From: Thalassomonas sp. RHCl1
GTDB lineage: Bacteria > Pseudomonadota > Gammaproteobacteria > Enterobacterales > Alteromonadaceae
DNA length: 64,000 nt
Direction of reading: 5' to 3'
Assembly: GCF_947387555.1 (NCBI RefSeq)
Contig: NZ_CANDNZ010000002.1
Location: 744,001 to 808,000, forward strand
Shown here: in pieces, positions 52,187 to 62,307 of the stretch
Layout of the letters: each line of letters starts with the position of its first letter
Position numbering within the stretch: the stretch's first letter is position 1
Made by a program: the position numbers and the translations under genes
Notes under the pieces: model-generated
Seen by the model: only the letters and a program-made list of their open reading frames with translations
Told to the model about the DNA's origin: nothing
Databases searched by the model: none

Positions 52187-55100
52187 CTAACTACAAGTCA
52201 CGGTTTGCGGTACAGTCGCCGGGGTAACTAAGGTACAACCACTGGGTAATTGGTAGTTATCAAACAGTTTGTCCGCATAAATATATTGAAGATCGTCAGG
52301 ATCATTGGCATTTCTTTGCGGCACGCACACTAACGGCCGGATATTAGCCGTCATATAATCCTTACCCGGTTCACCGACCCTGAAGATGCCCCACATGCCA
52401 TAGTTTTGATCTCCCCCCGGATATGAACGATACAAATAGTCTCCCGGGCTGGCAAAAGTGCCGCCGGCACTTGGCAGCACGATATCAAAGCGATCGGCGG
52501 CGCTGACTCCCATGCGGGAGCCCTGCCACTGTGAATCCGGATTATTGGTGATCACGGTTGAATCCATGCCATAAGGCTCTTCCTGCCAGACATGGCCAAA
52601 CAATTCAAAAACATGTTGATCGGCGCCATGGGGCTCCATTACCCGAAAACGAACCGGATCCCCGGGGTTAGCATGGAATATCGAGGTTTCCGGCTCACCT
52701 AAAGGCGTACCGTCGGGATCATTGGGGTAAGGTTTACCAAGATCATTGGCAAAGGCACAGGCCATATCCAGCTGGTATTTATCCGGCTGACCGACATTAG
52801 TGCCGCTGGCCACGGTATCCCGGTAGCGGCCCCGCCCCTGCACCACACCGTCAATCACAGTCTCCCCGGCATTTTGACCCGAGTCTTTACCCGCCATGCG
52901 CTCAACACCGTAATTGATGGTGTTGGTGAACTTGGAAAATGCCAACTGCTCCTGCAACATGATCACATATTCCCTAAAATAATTTTTCCCGCCCTGCTCA
53001 CTGCCCGGCGGCAAGTGCACAGTAGCGTTAACACCGGTTAGAGAATCGCTGGCAGATGCAACCTGAGCGACCCCCAATCCCATAGAGGAAGGACAAGTGG
53101 TTTTACTGCCGTCTTGCGAGCTCCAGCAGGAACCGGCGGGCTCTATCACCATACCCGCCAGCATGCCGTAACGGGTCTGCTTGATGGGATCTGCGGTAAG
53201 CAGGTTGGCGCTGCCAAATTCTGCCGGGATAAAACTGCGGCTGCCGTCGCTATTATCCCTGGTTATCCCCGCATACCAGGTATAGGTGCGCATATCTCCC
53301 AAAGGCACACTCTGGTTCTCGTTAAACCCCAGGTTAACGCCATTATCCTTGTTGATATCGTAGGAAACCAATTGCGGCGCCAAGGCCGCCTGTTTCGAGG
53401 CCTGCAACTTCATGTCACATTGCCATTTATCGTAATAAAGCTTTTTGCAGTTATCCCCGGTGGCCTGATCTGAGGTATAACGGAACTGCAACAAGGCATT
53501 TTGCCCGTTGGGGGCATTAATGGTTTCGGCAACCGGAAAAGCATCCCCTGATGTTTTAAACTTATTGGCCAGGTTAACCGTGATACATTCCCCGGCTGCG
53601 GCCCTGAGCACAAAAGGTTCAATATGCCGGGCGGCGCTCTGGCCCGGCAGGTTCGCCAACAGTTTATCATGGGTACATTCACTGCCTTCGACGCTGACAT
53701 CGCAGCCAAAGTACAGCAAGGCATTGGGATCGCTCAACCGCTCCCTGTCGCTGTAAATCAGTTTGCCGTCGGGGAGTTGGGCGGCGGTTACTGTTACCAC
53801 ATTATAAGTACGTTGCTTGGCATCAACAGGACATGCCGGTGGTGTTTTTCTGTTTACGGCTTTTGCCCGTTTACCCGGCAAAGGCTCGAGACAGAGATCC
53901 TGGCGCCCTTGCTGGTAAGCGCGCATCAGTCCCCAATTGCCGTTAAGCAGGCCATTTTCTTCCGAGCTCGGGTTATAAAGGTAATCGGCAAACTGCACCC
54001 GCTCCCTTGCCCGGTAATTACACCCTGCTATCTGGGTGGGATCCCCGGCATCTGCCAAGCTTTGCCCTGAATTCACACTGGAGACGGGCACATCAAAGAG
54101 CATTTCAAAATGCTCGGATATGCCCATGGGCTGGTTACTGCGGTAACCAGAATTCTTATTCGCCGGTTCAAACAGCCAGCGAAAGCCCTGCATACTGAAA
54201 TTATGCATATTGATATGTGCCCCCACCAGGGTGCGTACTTGTACCTTGTCCCCCTGGTACATCCTCATCAACGGCGTATAGGGATCGTCCGGATATACAC
54301 CGGCACTGAGCGCTGTGGTGCTTGCCCCAACTGGCGTCTGAGTGCTGAGCTCGGGATCGGCGCGTTTAATGGAGTTATAGACATAAGCAAGATCCCCTTT
54401 AGGTCCCGAAGTTTGTGCCTGTTTGCCGTTGCTGTCTATCGGGGTCGGATCCCAGACCCTAAAGGGCAAAGGTTCATTGCGGTAGTTCACCGAATAAGTG
54501 CCTAAGGCAAACGGCGGCGTGGTGCTGATCAGGGTCGGGGTTTGCACTTCACCCGCCTGTTTTTGCGGCGGGCTAATGGCAAAATCCGGTGCCAGGTAAC
54601 CAGAATAGCCGCGGGTAAAGCTCTGGATGGCAGCAACATAATCGGCATCATTGCCGTTCACATCCTTGTTTTGGCACAGGTCATTGGTGGTTGTTACCAG
54701 GCAGATGCTGTCCAGCGCCTGGTTAAAGCTGTCGCTGGAGCCGTAGGAAAGCGTACTGTTTATTTTAGGGTAACAGCTGGCGGGCAAGCTGCCGTCAGCC
54801 CCGGTGATACAAGGCGCAGGCCTTAAGCCGTCCTTGGTATATGCGAGCTGGAAATCTTGAAACTCAAGCATAAACTCCCGGTAACTGTCCGACGGCTCTT
54901 TCGTTTCGATAATGGCCTGCCAGCTGGTGGGCCCGCCGTCCAGCCGGGTATTAAGCGGTACGCCGGTTTCCGAATGCTTCCACACCGAACCTTCCGGTTC
55001 TATTAGCAGCCCCATATACAAACCCGCCTGCTGATGGGTGGAAGGACTGAAATGATCATGGGTAAAAACGGTGCGCATGGTACGGTCTTCTCCCAGATCG

Positions 55101-58100
55101 TTAAGCTGGGGATCCGCATACCAGCGCTGTACCGTGGTTTGCGCGCCACGCCATTCATTAGCGGCCCGGTCAAGACAATCGCTTTTATTGCTGCCGGTCA
55201 GCTCATTACACAGCCAGGTGGGCGCTTTTGCCGTGAGGGCGCCGTTATGGTTGTCCAGCTTGCCGTTATTAAAGGCGGCTATGCGTTCCACCACGGTTTG
55301 CGGGCTGAAAGTACCGTCTTCATAGTTCCAGCCGTTGGCGCCGCCGTCGGATGAAGTAACGTCAAATTTCACCAGGTGAATATGCTGGCCGAGGATATCG
55401 GTGGGGGTGCGCACCTGAAAATCATCCAGCTCGTAATATTCAGGTACGACATTGGCAAACCAATAGTTGACGCAATCCCCGGAATTGGCCCTGAAAAATA
55501 ACGGCTCCGGCGGTCTTTGCCTGTTCAGGGTCGGCAGCAGATCCTGCCATAACACGCCAAAGCGCTGCTGGGAGTAATGCCAGCCTTTTTTATTGAGTAC
55601 CACATCCATTTGCATATCCACGCCGCGATAGTGGCGTAATTTATCCGGGGGCGTCGGCGTCGGTGTCGCTAAAAACTGGCTGCTGGAGTTAGTCGCACAG
55701 GGATCGGCATAAGGCGCCCCCTTTTGCTGTAATAAGCCGTTTAAGACAAATTTATCCGCGACACCCTGAGGCGTGCTGGAATTATGGGTGCGGGTGGCAT
55801 GCGCCCCCATGGCCACTTTCTCTATGTTGGTGCCATCTTCCGGTAAAGTAGTGCCCTGTAAAACATGGGTAAATTTACTGAAATCAAATTTATTATGATA
55901 TTCAACAATTTCAGGATCGTAGTTATCAAAGGCTATGGTGCCGGGATCTTTGGGATCGGCAAAAAATGTGCCTGGTTTATAAACCACATGGCGGGGCAAG
56001 CCACCGTTAAGCTCGCCGTCGCTGGCTGTTTGGGCAAAGTCCAGCGGCGGATGCGGCGCCCTTTCCCCGGCAATACCGGGAATAAAAAACGGATAACCGG
56101 GATTTTGATAAACCGTACCGTCGGCAAGCTTACCGACATAGCGGCCGTCGCTATTGGTGGAAACACTGATATCCGGCAGTACTATCTGGCCGTTTTCAAT
56201 ATGCACTTCGCCCGGCAACGGTGCCATGGCGATGGTAGGCAAAGGCACTATGCCCGGGATCGGGGTACCGGCGGCAATCTCGCCGTCGGGTAAAGCTCGG
56301 CTGCCTGTTGCCGGTCTGCCGTTATCACTCAGCACTGTGCCTTGCTCAAAGACATCATGCACCCGCCACAAGCCCCACATGCCTTCGGCAAAATGCGGAT
56401 AAAAATGGCAATGGAAAATAGAATCCCCCACCGTCTGGTTGCGGTTGCCGCTGCTGTTATACACCATATCCAAAGTAAAAGAAGATCCCGGACCAATCAG
56501 CTGGCTGTCCAAATAATGGCTGTCATCGCTGTTGGGGGAATGCAGCCACTGGTGGGCATGCAAGTGGTGCAGATGATGCAAAGTGCCGGCACCGTGGTGA
56601 ATGCGCATTTTCACATGATCGTTCATATAGCTGTGGTAGACATTGGCGGGATCGTCGGGATAAAAAGCCTTGGTCGCTTTTTTCCCCAGCCTCGGCTGAC
56701 AATTGGGCGGATTGGGGTCGCGCACATCCGTAGGCTGGCCAATCGGGTGATTTTCCGAGCAGAAGTTGGCGGGGATATCCACCACCATGGCAGGATCTCC
56801 CACGGTCCAGGAGCTTAAAAAGAATTCTTCATAGGCACAAGTGGCGCAGTCGTACATGGGACCGACATTGATACGGTTAGAATAAATTTCCGGCCCTATG
56901 CCCGCCATGCCGTAGTTGATGGCAAAAAAATCTCCCCCGGCGGCAAAGGTATTGCCATTGGTATTGGAAGCGCCGCCGGCAAAGGCGGCAAAGGCCTGCT
57001 CCGCCCTGACCGGCTCATGATACATAATATTAAACTCCCGGTAAGGCTCCAACGGCTGCGGATATTGCGGGCCGTCGCCAAAAGGCCGGCTACCCGGCTG
57101 AAAACGTCCGGCATCGGGTCCGGTAATAATGGCGGTGGGATCGGAATAAACCAGCTCAAAAGTATTTGCCTGGCCATCAAGTGGGCTTAACATATTAAGT
57201 ACCGGCTTATTGCTGCCGGTATAATGCGCCTGATAATCGATTTGCGGCTGTCCGCTGGCAGTTTTAACCGGATTGCCTGAAGCGTCTTTTTTTGTTGCTG
57301 CCAGCATAACCTGCTCGCTTACCTGGCTGCGGTAATATTCGGCCCCCTTGGGCTGGACATTTAATGAACCGAACAAGCCAAAGGTTAACTGTCCCTGAAA
57401 AAAATTACTGAAATTATCGGCGGCGCTGTAGAGCACAAAGGTGCCTTCGGCGGGGATAAACAGCGAGTAGTCCTTGCTAAATCCGGGTGATGCCAGGTTA
57501 TTGGCGTTTTTCCCGATATAGGCGCCGTCATTTTTGATCGCCTCAGGGTTATTAAGCCTTGTCGAAAAAACCTCGGTGCCTTCAATATGCACCCCGGCGA
57601 AACTGGTGAGCTCTTGCGGCGCCGGTGCCAGCAAATTGGTAAAATGTATATCCAGGCAATCATGAACATTGGCGCGCAGTACTATGGGTCTGGGCCTTTT
57701 GTCATGGCGCAGGCTGACATTGTCGATCAAATCCCAGTAATTTCCGGCTTTTCCTGCCTGCAAATCCGCCAATAAGGCATTGCCATTATCGCTGTCGCTG
57801 CCGGTATAGATCAAATCGGAGGAAAGCGCGAAGATCATGCCGTTAAGCTGCGAAGCGCCCAGGCGGTTGTACCAAAAAGGCTGGTTTAACGCCACCATAT
57901 TGACTTTGACTATCCGCTCAACCTTGCCGCCGATTTGACAGCGGTTATCTGCTGCTGACGGATATCCGGCCTGGGGTAAATTAGGGGCCTGGGCGCAACT
58001 GCCCACCAATACAGATAACAGGCCAAGCGTCATTGCCTGCTTTATCACGCGCATGGGGCGCATTAACAAGGCTTTTATCAAGCCAAAAAGATCATCACCA

Positions 58101-58108
58101 CTGCCCAT
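52187..58108 (-). CDS. Giant multicopper oxidase, MnxG/MofA-like
   Basis: 1973 residues with lipoprotein-type signal (MTLGLLSVLVGSC). Repeated cupredoxin domains carry copper ligands: HHLHHLHAHQWLHS near residue 515 and FHCHFYPHFAEGMWG near 565 (His-Cys-His with a following Met, the type 1 and trinuclear site), THDHFSPSTHQQ near 1020, GAHINMHNFSMQGFRW near 1300 and HVFELFGHVWQEEPYG near 1835. Size and motif order match the manganese-oxidase group (MnxG about 1950, MofA about 1660 residues), not laccases. AGGAG before ATG. It heads the tightly packed gene run with propeller, glycosyltransferases and ATP-grasp genes. Substrate is not proven: metal ion or organic phenol. Confidence 0.85.
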   Translation of the reverse strand: MGSGDDLFGLIKALLMRPMRVIKQAMTLGLLSVLVGSCAQAPNLPQAGYPSAADNRCQIGGKVERIVKVNMVALNQPFWYNRLGASQLNGMIFALSSDLIYTGSDSDNGNALLADLQAGKAGNYWDLIDNVSLRHDKRPRPIVLRANVHDCLDIHFTNLLAPAPQELTSFAGVHIEGTEVFSTRLNNPEAIKNDGAYIGKNANNLASPGFSKDYSLFIPAEGTFVLYSAADNFSNFFQGQLTFGLFGSLNVQPKGAEYYRSQVSEQVMLAATKKDASGNPVKTASGQPQIDYQAHYTGSNKPVLNMLSPLDGQANTFELVYSDPTAIITGPDAGRFQPGSRPFGDGPQYPQPLEPYREFNIMYHEPVRAEQAFAAFAGGASNTNGNTFAAGGDFFAINYGMAGIGPEIYSNRINVGPMYDCATCAYEEFFLSSWTVGDPAMVVDIPANFCSENHPIGQPTDVRDPNPPNCQPRLGKKATKAFYPDDPANVYHSYMNDHVKMRIHHGAGTLHHLHHLHAHQWLHSPNSDDSHYLDSQLIGPGSSFTLDMVYNSSGNRNQTVGDSIFHCHFYPHFAEGMWGLWRVHDVFEQGTVLSDNGRPATGSRALPDGEIAAGTPIPGIVPLPTIAMAPLPGEVHIENGQIVLPDISVSTNSDGRYVGKLADGTVYQNPGYPFFIPGIAGERAPHPPLDFAQTASDGELNGGLPRHVVYKPGTFFADPKDPGTIAFDNYDPEIVEYHNKFDFSKFTHVLQGTTLPEDGTNIEKVAMGAHATRTHNSSTPQGVADKFVLNGLLQQKGAPYADPCATNSSSQFLATPTPTPPDKLRHYRGVDMQMDVVLNKKGWHYSQQRFGVLWQDLLPTLNRQRPPEPLFFRANSGDCVNYWFANVVPEYYELDDFQVRTPTDILGQHIHLVKFDVTSSDGGANGWNYEDGTFSPQTVVERIAAFNNGKLDNHNGALTAKAPTWLCNELTGSNKSDCLDRAANEWRGAQTTVQRWYADPQLNDLGEDRTMRTVFTHDHFSPSTHQQAGLYMGLLIEPEGSVWKHSETGVPLNTRLDGGPTSWQAIIETKEPSDSYREFMLEFQDFQLAYTKDGLRPAPCITGADGSLPASCYPKINSTLSYGSSDSFNQALDSICLVTTTNDLCQNKDVNGNDADYVAAIQSFTRGYSGYLAPDFAISPPQKQAGEVQTPTLISTTPPFALGTYSVNYRNEPLPFRVWDPTPIDSNGKQAQTSGPKGDLAYVYNSIKRADPELSTQTPVGASTTALSAGVYPDDPYTPLMRMYQGDKVQVRTLVGAHINMHNFSMQGFRWLFEPANKNSGYRSNQPMGISEHFEMLFDVPVSSVNSGQSLADAGDPTQIAGCNYRARERVQFADYLYNPSSEENGLLNGNWGLMRAYQQGRQDLCLEPLPGKRAKAVNRKTPPACPVDAKQRTYNVVTVTAAQLPDGKLIYSDRERLSDPNALLYFGCDVSVEGSECTHDKLLANLPGQSAARHIEPFVLRAAAGECITVNLANKFKTSGDAFPVAETINAPNGQNALLQFRYTSDQATGDNCKKLYYDKWQCDMKLQASKQAALAPQLVSYDINKDNGVNLGFNENQSVPLGDMRTYTWYAGITRDNSDGSRSFIPAEFGSANLLTADPIKQTRYGMLAGMVIEPAGSCWSSQDGSKTTCPSSMGLGVAQVASASDSLTGVNATVHLPPGSEQGGKNYFREYVIMLQEQLAFSKFTNTINYGVERMAGKDSGQNAGETVIDGVVQGRGRYRDTVASGTNVGQPDKYQLDMACAFANDLGKPYPNDPDGTPLGEPETSIFHANPGDPVRFRVMEPHGADQHVFELFGHVWQEEPYGMDSTVITNNPDSQWQGSRMGVSAADRFDIVLPSAGGTFASPGDYLYRSYPGGDQNYGMWGIFRVGEPGKDYMTANIRPLVCVPQRNANDPDDLQYIYADKLFDNYQLPSGCTLVTPATVPQTVTCS

Positions 58109-58245
58109 TGTCTTTCTCCTGGTTATGACACCAAAAAATCATCTTATCCGTGATGTTATCCGACCAAGACAGCTAAGGCCGTTTGATACTCGCCTGGTTA
58201 ACATACCCGGCTGCATCGCGTTTTCTCTTTTATTCACACCGCTTA

Positions 58246-59388
58246 TTACGGCATCAGTAAAGGCAATACCCGCTTAGCAAAAATCCGCATTTCATCTAAC
58301 TGGGGCCAGCCTGAAAAAATAAACTGGCTCACCCCTATTGCCTGATAGGCTTTAATGGCCTGTGCGATCTCTTGCGGTGCTCCCACCAGGGCAATGGCGG
58401 TAGCTCCATGGGTCTTGACCGCACCATTCCATAATATTTCACTGAGCCAGGGTGATCTGTCAGAATTCGCTTCCTGGTGGCATTGCTTGATGCCATAAGA
58501 ATCGCTTTGCTGGACAAAGTTTTTCTCCGCCGCTTTAACCGCCCCGACAGCAGCTTCACTTTCCTCCCCCGAAGCCACTAAATGTTCGGCAGCGGCCCAG
58601 GCCTGTGCCCGGGTTGGCCTGCAGATCACCGATAAACGGATTGCCACCTCTTTACCGGCACTGAGCATTTGATCCGCCAATGGCGCCATATCCTCAGGTA
58701 ATCTTGCCAGACTGATCCAGGTATCCCCCTGGCCAGTGGCAAGTGATAATGCCTGCGGCGAACTGCCGGCGATAAAGCATTCAGGCCCGTTTAAACCGGC
58801 AGATAAAAAAGACGTACCGACCCTGGCATTAAAAAGCTGATAATATTCGCCGGAAAAATCAACCTCACCGGTATTAGCCCACAGTTGCCGGCAAATGGCC
58901 AGAAACTCTTCGGTGCGCTTAAAGCGCTGATCATGTTCAAGAAAATCCCCGTAGGCATGTTGCTCTTTCGGGGAGTGGCCCGCCACCATGTTCAGGGAAA
59001 AGCGGCGGGGGAGCAATTGGGACAAGGTATTAAGTGTTTGAACAAAATAACTTGGCGGCATCAGCCCGGAGCGGCAAGCGATAATAAACTTTATCTTTTG
59101 CGTTTGCAGACCCAGTGCCAGGGCTAACAGCACGGGATCCGGTTTTTGCAAATTAAAGTCAATCAGCAGGGAATCAAATCCCAGCTCCTCGGCTTCCCGG
59201 GTAAAGGCCAGTTGCTGCGCTAAATCCACCTGACCGCTTTCGGGGGATTGCCCCATAGTGTGGCGGGTTCGCTGCAAGCCACAACCGGAAGATTTATAAG
59301 ACTGGCCCTGTTGCTCCCCTCCCTGGCAAAGACGCCAGTGGATTTTTAAGGGGGCCCTGACGGCTCTTTTGGTTACTTGCTCAGACAT
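58246..59388 (-). CDS. LLM-class flavin-dependent monooxygenase (SsuD-like)
   Basis: 380 residues from ATG 59388 with GGAG seven bases upstream. Luciferase-like TIM barrel: FTREAEELGFDSLLID, FIIACRSGLMPPSYFVQTL, RFSLNMVAGHSPKEQHAYGD and PECFIAGSSPQALSLA, as in alkanesulfonate monooxygenases. Uses FMNH2 and O2. Overlaps the transporter-phosphatase gene by eight bases. In biosynthetic clusters such enzymes also hydroxylate carrier-bound acyl groups. Confidence 0.88.
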   Translation of the reverse strand: MSEQVTKRAVRAPLKIHWRLCQGGEQQGQSYKSSGCGLQRTRHTMGQSPESGQVDLAQQLAFTREAEELGFDSLLIDFNLQKPDPVLLALALGLQTQKIKFIIACRSGLMPPSYFVQTLNTLSQLLPRRFSLNMVAGHSPKEQHAYGDFLEHDQRFKRTEEFLAICRQLWANTGEVDFSGEYYQLFNARVGTSFLSAGLNGPECFIAGSSPQALSLATGQGDTWISLARLPEDMAPLADQMLSAGKEVAIRLSVICRPTRAQAWAAAEHLVASGEESEAAVGAVKAAEKNFVQQSDSYGIKQCHQEANSDRSPWLSEILWNGAVKTHGATAIALVGAPQEIAQAIKAYQAIGVSQFIFSGWPQLDEMRIFAKRVLPLLMP

Positions 59389-60946
59389 TTTTACGCTCCA
59401 GTCCGTTTTCGAGTACCGGCTCATCCATAGTCACAGACGTTAACAGCCCCTGAATATGCTGATGGAGAATATTGCCCAGGGCAATAAAGTGCTGCTTGTG
59501 CAAACCTTCGGGTTTGGCTATCTCGGCTTCACCGCCCAGGTTGATCACTTTCGCCGCTATCCAGGGATAAAGGGCAATCAGTTCCCGGCACTGGCTCTCA
59601 TTCATGCAATAAATTTTCTCTGCCCGGTGAATATGCTCCTCCGTCACCTGTTGTGCCCGGTGCTCATCCAGCTCAATATCAAAGTCCGCCAAAGCCGCTC
59701 TGGCCGCCTCCGGCATCGTTCGCTGTTGCCCCAATTGCAAGGCGGCACTTTCGGCATATATATCCCGGGTCTTTTCCTCCGGGCATGTCTGCTGAAAATG
59801 TCTTTCCAGCACCTTATTGCAAATGGCCGCCGCCATAGGCGAACGCATACGGTTGCCGTCGCAAATAAACAGCCAGATGCGTTGCAGCGGGTTTTCCAGC
59901 GAATGAGGATGTCCGGATATCTGCTTGCTGTCGAAAAATGACATTAAGGTCAAAGCAAGACAGATGGCAAAGGCACTGCTGAGCTGAATAACACTGAGCT
60001 CCTGCCCGGCAAAGAAGAAGTATAAAATGAACGAGGCGCAGACCCCGGATAATAAGCTGGCACAGCGGTTCACCGGAATGGCAAAGGTATTCTCCCGCCG
60101 GTTCAAATAAATCAAACTGCCAAAAACGGCTAAAATGCCATAGAAAGCTCCGATCATCATCGCCGGATAAATCACCTTGGAACTCACCATGACCGAGAGA
60201 TAATCAGCAAAGGATATTTGTCCGCTGTTGAGGTGGAAAATCACAGTGAACACAGCAATGACAAGCAAAGCCGACATCGCCACAGTATTTTCCTGGACAA
60301 AAAACTGCCGGTTCACCGACTCCTGCGCATCTTTGGCATAATGGGACATTAACCTGAGCCTGAATATATAGCCACTAAGGTAGGCCGCCAGATTAAGGAG
60401 TACCAAGGGGGCAAGCTGATATTCTGCCGCCTGTGCCAGGGCCAGGGCGACGGCAAATAAACTTAACACGAGCCCGCCCCAGGAATACCAATGCACTTGC
60501 CGCCCGGAAAAATGATCCACCAAAGGCGACATCATCAATACCCCGCCTCGCATCAGCAATAAGGCAAAAACTATCGAGACCCCGACAAAGCTGTAGGCCA
60601 GTGTCGTGGTGACAATAATGACAGAGAACGCCAGCCCGGAGCAGGCGGCCCAGCGGTTGATGCCCGTAAAGGTTTCACTAAAGCTGCTCTTTTCACTTTT
60701 AAGAAAGCGGTACCAGCCCAGGGCATAAATGATCAACGGCATAGTCAATACCGTGCCGAGCAGTACCCAAGGTAAAAATGCCGACGGGTTGAGGGCCTGC
60801 ACATTGCTGCTCACCCCAAGGTTTGCCAATAAACCGGAAGAAAGGGCTTTAATCAAGGCACTGTAGGGAATATAAAAAGCAAAATAACCCAGAGCCAGCA
60901 GCCAGATGCTGACAGCAACGGGATAATACTGCGCTTGATGTTTCAT
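59381..60946 (-). CDS. Ten-helix transporter-like domain fused to LMW protein tyrosine phosphatase
   Basis: 521 residues from ATG 60946 (AGGAG seven bases before). Residues 10-345 contain about ten membrane segments in a drug/metabolite-transporter-like arrangement. From about 365 a low-molecular-weight phosphatase domain: LFICDGNRMRSPMAAAI is the P-loop (Cys-x5-Arg-Ser), and the general-acid region is YCMNESQCREL. The fold is complete at the P-loop. Fusion of a permease to this phosphatase is unusual; it may dephosphorylate a product or a protein at the membrane. Confidence 0.8.
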   Translation of the reverse strand: MKHQAQYYPVAVSIWLLALGYFAFYIPYSALIKALSSGLLANLGVSSNVQALNPSAFLPWVLLGTVLTMPLIIYALGWYRFLKSEKSSFSETFTGINRWAACSGLAFSVIIVTTTLAYSFVGVSIVFALLLMRGGVLMMSPLVDHFSGRQVHWYSWGGLVLSLFAVALALAQAAEYQLAPLVLLNLAAYLSGYIFRLRLMSHYAKDAQESVNRQFFVQENTVAMSALLVIAVFTVIFHLNSGQISFADYLSVMVSSKVIYPAMMIGAFYGILAVFGSLIYLNRRENTFAIPVNRCASLLSGVCASFILYFFFAGQELSVIQLSSAFAICLALTLMSFFDSKQISGHPHSLENPLQRIWLFICDGNRMRSPMAAAICNKVLERHFQQTCPEEKTRDIYAESAALQLGQQRTMPEAARAALADFDIELDEHRAQQVTEEHIHRAEKIYCMNESQCRELIALYPWIAAKVINLGGEAEIAKPEGLHKQHFIALGNILHQHIQGLLTSVTMDEPVLENGLERKNV

Positions 60947-61023
60947 TGGCAAACTCCTGATCTGCTTTTATTCTTCCTGCTTTCACCCTGAACTGTTGTT
61001 AACAAGACTCCTGGTTTTGCCTG

Positions 61024-62238
61024 TCAGGCTTTTAATTTAAAAAAGGCATTATCAACCTTTACTCCCAGCGCCCGCCTGCCTATGGTGGCCAGGATGTGAT
61101 CGGCATTGTCATGCTGGACATAAATACTCAGATCCCGGTAGATGCGCTCCAGCACACTGGGTTTATTCAGTGCCCGGGCGCCGCAAATCTTAATGCATAA
61201 GGCAACCCCCTCCTGTGCCAGTTGCTCTGCCAGGAAACGAAATTGAGCCCCCTGCTCGCGGGCACGGTCAAATTGCTGTTGATCTAAGCTCTGTGCCACC
61301 TGCTCCATCCATAAACTTAAGGTATCGATATTGAGTTTCACCCGGGCAATATGTTGTTGTACATAAGGGTCCTGCTGCCTTTGCTGGGAGTTGACCAGGT
61401 TAAGGGCATATTCATAGGCGGCATCCAATGCCCCGAGAAAACTGACGCCGTAATGGGGAGTAAAGCGGCTTTGCATATCCCGGGTCAGGAACTCGCCGAC
61501 TTCCCCGATACAATCTTTTGCCGGAATAAAAGTATTATCAAAATTAACCTTGTAGGACACGGTAGAGCGCATACCGATAGGATCCCACCAGTCGCCGTCA
61601 AAGCTGATGCTGGGATCGGATAGATCACAGGCCAGCATCAGCAGATTGTTTTCCCCGTCGCTTACCTCCCTGGCCCCTCCCGGCCCGGCCAGGCTCACCA
61701 GTAAAATCGCCCGGTTGGCCCCCACGGCACTGGTGGCAAAAACCTTGTTGCCGTTGATCACATAACCCGAGTCCCGTTTTTCTATCCGGGTGCCTATGCT
61801 GTATTGCTGGTGGGGCAACTTAGTTTGCGGCTCTCCGCTCCAGGCGGCCCAGCGATGGCCTTTTTGCATCACCTCGCTAAACCAACGCTGCTTTTGCTCT
61901 GTTTTGGCCAATTTATCTATCAGCATCAGGGCATTATTATGACCTTCCCAGCAACGGGCAAAGGATAAATCGGCTTTGGCGATGGCCCGGGTCATTTGCC
62001 ACAGGGCATTGACATTGCCGTATTCAGGCGCAAATCCGAGGCCGCCAAAACCGGGGGCAACCGGGGCCGCTAAGGCATTGATATGAAAAAGATCGGTAAA
62101 ATTCTCCGCCGGAAACCTGGCCTGAAGATCGTAGTCCCGGGCCCTTTGGCTAAACACTTCCTGTGACAAGGACTCAAGTGCGGTGATCATCACACCGGGG
62201 TCCGCCGCGTTAACTGTTGTTCTTATCTGGCTTTTCAT
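61024..62238 (-). CDS. Acyl-CoA-dehydrogenase-fold flavoenzyme
   Basis: 404 residues from ATG 62238 (AGGGA five bases before). FAPEYGNVNALWQMTRAIAK, WAAWSGEPQTKLP, YVINGNKVFATSAVGANRA, DWWDPIGMRSTVSYKVNFDN and the C-terminal ICGARALNKPSVLERIYRDL fit the acyl-CoA dehydrogenase fold. The conserved catalytic Glu region is not evident, so it is closer to the monooxygenase branch (DszC, nitrososynthase types). May work with the LLM enzyme and a reductase. Confidence 0.82.
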   Translation of the reverse strand: MKSQIRTTVNAADPGVMITALESLSQEVFSQRARDYDLQARFPAENFTDLFHINALAAPVAPGFGGLGFAPEYGNVNALWQMTRAIAKADLSFARCWEGHNNALMLIDKLAKTEQKQRWFSEVMQKGHRWAAWSGEPQTKLPHQQYSIGTRIEKRDSGYVINGNKVFATSAVGANRAILLVSLAGPGGAREVSDGENNLLMLACDLSDPSISFDGDWWDPIGMRSTVSYKVNFDNTFIPAKDCIGEVGEFLTRDMQSRFTPHYGVSFLGALDAAYEYALNLVNSQQRQQDPYVQQHIARVKLNIDTLSLWMEQVAQSLDQQQFDRAREQGAQFRFLAEQLAQEGVALCIKICGARALNKPSVLERIYRDLSIYVQHDNADHILATIGRRALGVKVDNAFFKLKA

Positions 62239-62307
62239 AACCATCCCTGTAAAAGTCCCGCATTGAATGTGGCTGTTGCTGTGTGTAATGCCTGAAATAA
62301 AGACATG

